From assembly GCA_001598975.1 (NCBI GenBank), contig BBXU01001794.1, forward strand, positions 1 through 29,742: 29,742 nt of DNA, in the 5' to 3' direction. The notes beneath the pieces are model-generated. The model saw only the letters and a list, made by a program, of their open reading frames with translations. It had not been told where the DNA came from and made no database searches. Position numbers and translations under genes: made by a program. Of the stretch, positions 1-7,408 are shown in pieces; position 1 is the first letter of the stretch; the number at the start of each line of letters is the position of its first letter. The DNA comes from Parachlorella kessleri. Its lineage: Eukaryota > Chlorophyta > Trebouxiophyceae > Chlorellales > Chlorellaceae.

Positions 1-330
1 GGGGGGAGGGGGCGACGTGTGCTTGTGCGTGTAAAAGGGTGGGGTGGGGTCCCCAGCCTGTGCCTGACAGCCGGGGAGTGGCCTTCAGCCGCAAACATGC
101 CAGGGTGTCTGCTATGTGAACCTGGACTGCAGCGGAGGCGGGAGAGGGAGGGCGTCAGTCTGGGGGTGCCTGTAGAGGGCGCTTGCAGCGGGGAGACGGA
201 GGGCCGTCAACGGGCTTTCCTGGGGCACACTGAGGGCAGTGCAATCTAGTAGAAGGCCCAATGACCGGCCCCAGCCGGCTAAGTGTGTCAGAAGCAGGTG
301 TTAGCCATCAGCAGACCTCCTTCGGCCCAC
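1..330. other. Window edge, probable intron or 3' part of the APH fusion gene
   Basis: The phase-1 donor after position 331 (minus strand) implies that the gene continues to the left. The stretch is purine-rich on the plus strand and opens with a G-rich run. I found no exon here that I could support by phase and similarity. Confidence 0.4.
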
Positions 331-477
331 CTGTTGGCAGCGGCTCGCCACTGCCCACTCCCCGGAGCCCCTCCCGCACAAACTCCCCGCTGGCGCCAAT
401 GATGCCGTCCTCCGCGGTCTCCTCCGAGATCCGGGGGCCTTGGATAGCATTACTAGCCCCAGCAGCCCCGCCAGCAC
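331..477 (-). repeat. Duplicated symmetric phase 1-1 exon, copy B
   Basis: The exon lies between a CGTCGCAG acceptor and a CAACAG/GTGGGC donor, both phase 1. It encodes about 49 residues containing [17 protein letters not shown] and ending GSGEPLPT, closely matching copy A at 741-899. Because the unit starts and ends in the same phase, copies can be added without disturbing the frame. The last donor predicts a further exon, at 1-330 or beyond the edge, which I could not place. Confidence 0.6.
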
Positions 478-3400
478 CTGCGACGAGACGGAGGCGGTGA
501 GACGAGAGAGGAGTGCGCACCAGTTGTCAGCATCCGTAGGAGAAGGGAATGCCAGGCCAGGCTTGAAAAAGGCACGGGGCGCAGCGCTTGCTGTTGCACC
601 AGGCACGTGACTTGCCACAGATACAGGGCGCCAGAGACAGAAATGAGTACCAGCTTTCAAGCGCCCAGCTCGAGCACCCACAGTAGCCCCATATGTGGAG
701 CTACCGCATATAAGGCAACTGAGGCTGAACCACGCCTCACCTGTGGGTAGGGGTTCCCCCCTGCCCACCCCCGCCAGCCCCTCCCCAACAAACTCCCCCG
801 AGGCCCCAATGACGCCCCCGTCTGCGGTCGCCCCGGAAATGCGGGCGGGCTTGCCTGCCGCGGCCGTGGGATTGCGGGCGAGGGACGCCCCGCCGGCGCC
901 TGCAAAAGGATGGGGGCGGGGGCGCTGTGCGGATCGAGCTGCGTGCAGGAGGAGGGCTTGCAAACTAACATAGCCATGTCACTCCCGCGACAAAAGGGCA
1001 GCGCATCCCTCGCCACATCGTGCCCCAGCTGCTGCATGCTGCAGCTGAGCATCTGTGGGCGCCTTGATGTTCGAAGCAGGGCCAGCGGACAGCGGACCTC
1101 TCTGAGCCAGACTTGACCACAGGGCGCCCGCCTAAGAGTAAGGTTAGTCCGTTCCAAAGGAAAGGAGGGCCACCAGGGGCCTCACCTCTGCCCGTCGCCC
1201 GGCAGGGCCCGCACCCAGGAGCGCCCTGGGAGCAGCGCGTCCCCAGACCCCCGCACCCGCAGGCGGGGTTCCCGCAGGCGCAGCCGGCCCCTGCCGCCGC
1301 GGCCGCTGGCGCTGCTGCTGCTCCACCCTCCCCAGATCCCCTCTGCTGTAGCGCATGCTGTGTCCCCGCTAAGCACTGCTCCGAGCTGGCGCCCCCGCCA
1401 CAGCCGCAGCGTGGCGTGTCGGCTGCAGGGTCCTTGCAATTGCACCCAGAGTGACCGCACCCGCAGGACAGGTCCGCCCCGCTGGCTGTTAAAAAGTCAC
1501 TAGCGCGCCGGCGTTGCTCCTCTGACCTACCGCCGCTGTGCAAAGCGCTCTCAGCACCTGCGCCATGCTGTGTGCCTGATTTTAAGCCTGCTGAGCTGGG
1601 AGCCTGCTGCGCTGCGCCTGCTGCCGCCTGGTAGGCCGGGCTGGGGTTGGCATACGGCTCTTGTGGGGTGCCGAGCAACACTCTACCACTGCCACTCCTT
1701 TGCTGCCCGGCTGCTGCACCAGCTGTCTTGTTTACTACTGACTGGTAGGTCGAGCCGGGGTTAGCATAGGGCTCCTGAGGTGTGCCATTCAATGTGCTGC
1801 GTTTCCTCTTGTCGGCGTGGCAGGCACAGGCACAGTTGGCTGCATCAGGGGTGCTGCACTTGCAGGTGGGGTCCCCGCAGCCGCACCCCACCTGGGGGGT
1901 TGCACTTCGCCTCTGAGCCCCTGCTGCAGCAGAACTTCGTGCTGCCGCCTGGTACGCCTTGCTTGGGTTGGCATACGGCTCCTGGGGGGTGCCCGCCTGA
2001 GCGCTAGGCACGCTGCGGCGCTCACCAGCTGCCCCTGCTGTGCTTGTCTTGCCCAAAGCACCCTGGTAGGCTGTGCTGGGGTTGGCATAGGGTTCTTGCG
2101 GGGTGCCGGACAGGGCATGGCTGTCCTTGCTTTTGCCGGCGTGGCAGGCGCAGCGACAGCTGGCCGCACCCGGGGGGCCCACACTTACATGAGGGATCCC
2201 CACAGCCACACCCCGCCTTGCGAGCGGCACCACCACCACCACCCGACACAGCCTCGCCAGTCCCGCTCCTGCCGGCCCCTCCCTCACCTCTCTGAATTTT
2301 CTGGTTGGAGGTTGCAGTGCCGCTGGCGGTGGCCGGGAGCAGGTTGTCGACCTCACGGAGCGCCTGCTCCGCTTTGCCTGCTGCGCTCTGCCATGCTGTG
2401 CTGGGGTTGGCGTACTCCTCCAGCGGGTTGCCCTCATACATGCGGTTGGGGTCTGCACAGCGTCAAGCCAATGGAGGCCATGAACAACCCATGGTGCAAC
2501 TTGGCCGGCCACTGTGCGGATAGATGTGGTGCTGCTGGCGTACCGTGTGCTGAAGGCGGCGGGGTGGGGGTGGGGGAATGGGGTGTGGGTGTGCGTGTGT
2601 GTGTGTGGGTGGGGGGGGGGGTGTCTCTCGTTCGCCCGGTTGGAGTCTTCTAGCTTCACCAAAAGGTACCTCACCTTCAACCCCCTCCAAATAACCCCAG
2701 CCCAGCAGTAGCCCTTCCTCCCACCTGGCCGTGCCGCCGGGTGCCGCGGGTTGACATAGGGCTCCTGGGGCGTCCCCGTCAGCACAGCATGGGCAGCCGC
2801 GCGAGCAGGCGCCGGCGCCTCCCCCACAATGCGTAGTCCCGTCAAGGCCAGGCTCCGCACCACCGAGTCGGCGCCCACCTGCAGGGGGGAGGGCAGCCAG
2901 GCACGGGGCACATCTAAGTAACTGTTACACAGCAGGTGGTTGCTTTCTGCCGCCCACGCCACAGTAGTGCAATTCACTCAAAGCCACACATACCACAAGC
3001 ACGCAGTGCTGGGGTCTTTTTACCATCTCTAGTGCGGCAGGTAGCAGCTGTGAATCCCACCTGCCCGGCGATGCGGGAGGAGGCGTTGCCCTGGGCGGCG
3101 CGGGCACCCACCCCCGCCAGGATGGAGCAGAGCCGAAACAGGGAGAGGGCCAGGTAGAAGGGCCAGTCGGCCTGCAGGAACAACGAGGGTTTTCTTTTCC
3201 AGAGAAGTGGGGCCTAGACTATTGGACACCAGAACATAGAGAGGGCCGGGTAGAAGGGCCAGTCGGCCTGCAGGTGCCACGAGGGGAGAGGGGGGCCAGG
3301 CAGATAGTCAGGCAAGGCACCACAATCCCTGTTTTACGAAACCCAGCGCAGTCCCAACCCCTACTGCCCTCAGCCCGCACAAAATCCGCGCAGCGGCCTC

Positions 3401-6400
3401 GTAGTACAGCACACCAGACCAGACCTGGGCCGCCTGCCACGCTCACAGGGAGGGTCTGGCCTTGCCTGCCATTACTTGTCACACATTGGAAGCGTTGCAG
3501 ATATCCTTTGAGGGAACTGCATAACCTAGTGAGATGCAGATGAACGACTTGCCTGGAGGGGGTAGGCAATACCTCGGGCCTCGCAGTACATCCTGATGTA
3601 GTCCTGCTCCTGGGGGATGCCGGGCGGCAGCGGCCGCGGCAGCGACGGTAGGCTGGGCACATCCTGCAGAGAGCGGTGAGGGAGCGGCGGCGTCAACAGT
3701 CTCACAACATCACATCGAGAGTCAACGTAAGCTGAAGAGCAATCAAAGCTGCGCCACATACTGCGAAGAGAGCAAGCTCAGACGGAAGGGACATTGAACA
3801 GGACGCAAACGATGCAGACAGGGATAACCAATATTTAATGACCTGGCAACCCCAACTAGGTGCCAGTCAAGTTGAAGTCCCGGGGTGCTAGCGGTCACCC
3901 AGTCACAATTGCGTCATTGGAAAACCCCTGACATGGCCCACGACTTACAACCGCTCCCTGAGGGACCACCAACTGGTCGTAAACCTCCGACTCACCGAGG
4001 GCATGACGTACGGCAGGCAGTTGTACGCCAGGTCAACCAGCGGGTCGCCCAGCGTGGTAGTTCCCCTGACATAACCCCCGACTCACTGAGGGCATGTAGT
4101 ACGGCAGGCAGTTGTATGCCAGGTCAGCCAGCGGGTCACCCAGCGTGGACAGCTCCCCTGACATAACCCCCGACTCACCCAGCGGGTCGCCCAGCGTGGA
4201 CAGCTCCCATGACAAACCCCCGACTCACCGAGGGCATGACGTATGGCAGGCAGTTGTACGCCAGGTCAGCCAGCGGGTCGCCCAGCGTGGATAGCTCCCA
4301 GTCCAGCACAGCCAGCACACGGCCGGGGTCGCCCTCGGCCAGCACCAAGTTGTCCAGCCTGACACACCATGAAAGCAGGGGTGGGGTGGTGGGTGTGGGT
4401 GTGGGTGGGTGGGATGGCTTGGGATTGGGTGGGTGGGGAGGGGGGCGGGGGGAGCGGGGGGGATGCCAGCTGCTCTGCCCCAGTGGCTAAGCCACCATTG
4501 CGATACAAAGCACCTGGCCGCCACCAGCTTGTCCAGGCTGCACAGAAGACCATTCCGTGAGAGGGTGGTTGGGTCGTCAAGAAAAAAAGGCGTGACTTCC
4601 CTCTAGCCCGTCCCTGCCCTCCTTCAACGTATGGTGGTCCGGCATGTGAAGGATGCAAGGGCTACCAGCACGGCCAGCAAACGTGGCAGGTTAGCAGCGA
4701 CCTTGACGGGGGCATCTCAGCCGCTCCAGCCGAGGAAAACCGAAGCAGAAGGCGATTTGTGAGGGACATGGGGATACCCAACCAGCCGAACGGAAGCGTC
4801 TAGAAACTGTGCGCGCAAGCTCCCACAGAAGCACCTCAGATCCAGGACATGACACTCACTCACCTAAAATCCCCATGGCTGATGCGGGTGACAGAGGGGT
4901 TGTCATCGCCAGCCGGGATGTGATTTTCCAGCCACTGCATTAACCTCACCATCTCTGTCATCGGCTCCCCCTGCAAACCGCATGAACGGTTGGGAGTATC
5001 AAGCGGCTCCATGATGTCCAGGGAGCGATGGGAACATGGGTGACACAAATGCCAGCCTGCAGCCACTGTCAGAGGCCAAACAGTAAGGGCTGCGGCTCAT
5101 TTGTCCATTTATGCTGCTCCGATATAATAGAGGCTTCTCAATGCACCCACCGGCGGTGAGAAGGCGTGAGTCAACAATGCAGTTGGGCACAGCCAGCCAG
5201 CGTGTTTTGAGGTCCGACGCGCATACAGATGCCAGCACCTCAGGGTATCCCCCTGGTGCTTGCTGGCTTGTGAACCCCTAGCAACGCTCCACGGCTAGTG
5301 GAGCGCAAGCAGAGCTTCCTTCTCACCTGCACGCTTTTGAGATACTGCTGGCCCCAGCGCCAAACCTGGCGCCGGTTGTACCCGCTGGCCTTGCCATACC
5401 CTGCCAGGCCCACGGCGGCGGGGTCCACGCTGTGCAGGGCGGCCAGCGTGCGCGCCATGCCCTGCGCAGCGTAGCACGACAAGGGAGGAGATTGGCTCAG
5501 GTGCAAGGCAAGCATTGCGACACGGGAGTCCTTCCATGCATGGCCGGCCAGCGACCATGCCATGTCAGGCCGTGCACAGACCCCATGGCGCAGCGCATCA
5601 TGTTGAGGAGCACCACCGCAGTGCACTTTGCCCCATAAGTGGGCATCTCAGAAGTGGATGCTGTACTCAGTCATGAGTGGTTCCTGGGCTCAAGTTACAG
5701 CTAGCAAATCATACCCCCCAGTCCCTGCCTTATCACACTTCGGCGCCGTCTGGTCAAACAGACAACACTTTCACCACACATACCCACCGCAAGCACGCAA
5801 GCAGCGGGCAGACAAGCCCCAGCTGCCGACATGCGCTCATCCCCACCACCTCTGAGAGCGGGCTAGGCAAGCTGAAACCGTCCCACCTCATAGATGCGAG
5901 CCCTGCCTGCCGGCTCCACTCCCGGCAGGGAAGGATCGGCGTAGATGCGGCCCTTCACATGCTCCATGAGGTAGAAGGGGGTTCCCAGCACAGAGGAGTC
6001 CTCACACAGGAGGACCTATGGGTCACAGGAAAGAAATGGAGGCATGGAGTGTGTGATTTAGGTGCGCTTGACAGCCCGGCCCACCAATGGGCGGGAGACC
6101 CATTGAGGTTAAGGGACAACTCACCACAACCAAGGCATCTACTGAAATCCCAGCATATGGTGTTCACAGGGTGGCACCGTTCCAGCAGCAGCACTCCTAG
6201 TATCCGTTCCAGAGCCAGCTGCCCACGGAATACGACAGGAGGGGGCCCCTGGTAATCTGGCTCTTGCACCAGGTAAGGAGCAGGCCATCAAGAAGGAGCA
6301 AACAGTGTACACAGAATACCTAACCCAGCCACCAGAACCCTTAGGTTGCCAACAAAGTGCTGGCAACCTTCCTCTTGCACAAAGTGCTGGCAACCTTCCT

Positions 6401-7073
6401 CTTGCACTACGCAGCTGCTCTGTGCAGGTCCCACTGCTGCACTGCAGGATGAGCTCTGTGTCATATGTGCAACTCCCTGTTTGCACAACCTGTACCCACC
6501 GTCCGTGGCACTGGCACAGCCGTGCCCTGCAGGGCTGCCAGCACCCGATACTCCCGATCCACAGCGTGGGCCGAGGGCAGCACCTTGCCTGGCGGCTTCT
6601 TGCGTAGCACATAGCTGCTGCGACCGGCCTGCAAGGTAAGCAGCTAACAAAAATGTCGAGGCCGTACACTCCAGATGCTTTGATGCGCTACCATGCCCTA
6701 CTGGGACTGTGGGGCGGTGGGAAGCGTGAGGGTTTTTGGTAGCACCGGTTGACAAACACGCTTTGAGGCAGTCCAAGGCCTCGGCTGACCACCTGCCCAC
6801 CACCTACCTTCACCAGGTAGGTTGGGTTGGACTGGCCGTGTGAAAACTGGAAGGTGAGCACCGAGTCGGCTACAAAGTCCTTGACGTGCGACTGCAGATA
6901 CCGAGCGAGCGCCACCTGCAAGCACCAAGCAGGCAGCCTACATGTCTCGCAACATGTCTCGGATGCAAAGATGTCCCATGAACAACTATGCATACACGAA
7001 ACTGTTCGATCACCTCGTCGATCCGCATTGCAGGGGATGGCTCCACTAGAGCCTTGCTGGTGTCCAAAGCCAT
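331..7073 (-). CDS. ACAD10/11-type APH kinase-like domain fused to a [10 protein letters not shown]/Cys-rich repeat tail (3' partial)
   Basis: Hand-built exons, transcript order: 7073-6996, 6915-6808, 6628-6500, 6015-5887, 5461-5327, 4970-4864, 4358-4229, 3663-3553, 3171-3061, 2878-2725, 2452-1186, 899-741, 477-331, probably continuing left. Codon phase agrees at every junction except for one base inside the 2452-1186 exon. Residues 1 to about 375 match the N-terminal APH domain of ACAD10/ACAD11 and plant IBR3: [11 protein letters not shown] loop near 50-60, lysine-bearing VLRKKP near 70, Brenner motif HGDFRLDN near 225-232, and [11 protein letters not shown] near 247-257. Mammalian ACAD10/11 act in 4-hydroxy acid catabolism, where this domain is thought to phosphorylate the hydroxyacyl substrate; IBR3 is peroxisomal. 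No acyl-CoA dehydrogenase domain follows within the window. Instead exon 10 runs into the repeat tail. The intron after exon 8 appears to be GC-AG. The APH call is firm; function of the fusion is unknown. Confidence 0.8.
741..899 (-). repeat. Duplicated symmetric phase 1-1 exon, copy A
   Basis: The exon is bounded by a TTTTGCAG acceptor and a CACAG/GTGAGG donor, both in phase 1. It encodes about 53 residues containing [17 protein letters not shown] and ending GRGEPLPT. Its reading frame joins the repeat exon (donor at 1186) without a shift. Copy B at 331-477 encodes a clearly related sequence. The function of this segment is unknown. Confidence 0.6.
1186..2452 (-). other. Large repeat exon: [10 protein letters not shown] units alternating with Cys-rich modules
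   Basis: This single large exon holds most of the tail of the APH fusion gene. It opens after a CTGTGCAG acceptor in phase 1, and G from the previous exon plus AC gives Asp, so the join to the APH exons is phase-consistent. It carries four Cys modules: the first two read CGCGDPxCKC followed by a CxCACHA segment, the third starts [10 protein letters not shown] and the fourth [10 protein letters not shown]. Ala/Gly/Ser-rich linkers hold the proline/tyrosine repeats between them. Cysteine spacing is mostly CxC and CxxxC, like metallothioneins, so metal binding is a reasonable inference. I know no family with this repeat order. The exon ends at a GTGAGG donor in phase 1. Confidence 0.65.
1640..2777 (-). 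repeat. Protein-coding repeat array, consensus [15 protein letters not shown] (6 copies)
   Basis: Six coding copies on the minus strand lie near 2747-2776 ([10 protein letters not shown], in the last APH exon), 2403-2432 ([15 protein letters not shown]), 2076-2105, 1962-1991, 1755-1784 and 1641-1670 (all [10 protein letters not shown] followed by a Tyr-Gln ending). Spacing is irregular, about 110-330 bases, because Cys-rich modules and one intron lie between copies. Two shorter GTQH-containing segments further along may be decayed copies. The four central copies are almost identical in the core while their linkers differ, which suggests selection on the core or recent spread within the gene. 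Confidence 0.8.
2555..2625. repeat. GT/G-rich low-complexity tract in an intron
   Basis: The plus strand shows alternating GT and GGGTG units ending in a run of about ten G. In the minus-strand transcript this is a CA/C-rich tract inside the intron between the last APH exon and the repeat exon, upstream of the acceptor at 2452. It may serve as an extended pyrimidine-rich element; the G-rich strand has G-quadruplex potential. Confidence 0.75.
3143..3273 (-). repeat. Duplicated 5' end of an APH exon with its acceptor
   Basis: Positions 3239-3273 repeat 3143-3177 with one mismatch at an offset of 96 bases. The repeated piece holds a CCTGCAG acceptor and the first codons of the exon (ADWPFY). 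The copy at 3171-3061 continues as family-like sequence through [20 protein letters not shown] to a proper donor. The copy at 3239-3273 soon runs into a stop with no good donor, so it looks like a decoy acceptor inside the preceding intron. Confidence 0.75.
3989..4300 (-). repeat. Tandem partial copies of an APH exon and its donor site
   Basis: The 3' part of the exon 4358-4229 (encoding [21 protein letters not shown] and its GTGAGTC donor) recurs downstream in the transcript. Partial copies lie near 4171-4209 (short), 4080-4162 and 3989-4070. Linkers matching GGGGGTTATGTCAG separate them, so each copy has an acceptor-like AG in front and most keep a donor-like GTGAGT behind. Splicing in the 4080-4162 or 3989-4070 copy after the phase-0 donor at 4229 would shift the frame, so they are probably intronic leftovers. 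Substitutions such as a Tyr-Met for Val-Met change show they have diverged. Confidence 0.8.
4378..4470. repeat. G-rich GGGT/GGGGA tract in an intron
   Basis: The plus strand carries many closely spaced runs of three or more G. In the minus-strand transcript it becomes a C-rich tract ending just upstream of the acceptor of the exon at 4358-4229. It resembles the tract at 2555-2625 in both composition and position before an acceptor. Confidence 0.75.
6353..6406. repeat. Perfect tandem duplication, 2 x 27 bp
   Basis: Positions 6353-6379 and 6380-6406 are identical. They lie in the intron between the exons 6628-6500 and 6015-5887 of the APH gene. No function is evident. Confidence 0.9.
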
Positions 7074-7408
7074 TGTAAGAAGGCTAGCACGTAATTGGTT
7101 AGCTTAGCAAGCCATCAGGTGAGAGGTCGAGCCATACGTGGATGGGCTAAGGCAGATTATGTGAAGTGGCCTATCTCGGGTTTACCAACTCGCATCGTCG
7201 TGGAGACCACCGCCAGCTCAGCAATGGCGGGGAAGAGTTGAATGCCAGTTGGAGGCATGCTACTTGGGGCATTGCTGGTTGATCATCTGATCTTTCAGTC
7301 TGGGATAAGGAACTAGTAACAACTGCTGGGGAGTCGTGCATGCCCTTCAGTTACTCTCTAATAGATACTGTTCTTGAGGCCTGTATTAGGCGGGCTTAGC
7401 TGACGAGC
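7074..7408. promoter_or_regulatory. Divergent promoter gap between the APH gene and the dNTPase gene
   Basis: These 335 bases separate the start codons of two divergently transcribed genes and must hold both 5' leaders and core promoters. I see no convincing TATA element or repeat. The assignment rests on position alone. Confidence 0.5.

Noticed and set aside
301..963. A 220-codon open frame on the minus strand containing both duplicated blocks
   Set aside because: It runs through the intron between 741 and 477 and reads the second block out of frame. The two exons with proper acceptors and donors explain the conserved parts better.
2181..2210. A 29-base intron (GTAAGT to GGCCAG) to explain the frameshift in the first Cys module
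   Set aside because: It is too short for a spliceosomal intron and its removal leaves the wrong frame for the following CRCACHA segment.
965..2977. A single uninterrupted 670-codon minus-strand gene
   Set aside because: The frame is open by composition, but it reads through the intron at 2724-2453 and through the C/CA-rich tract, and it misses the [10 protein letters not shown] half-module that lies in another frame.
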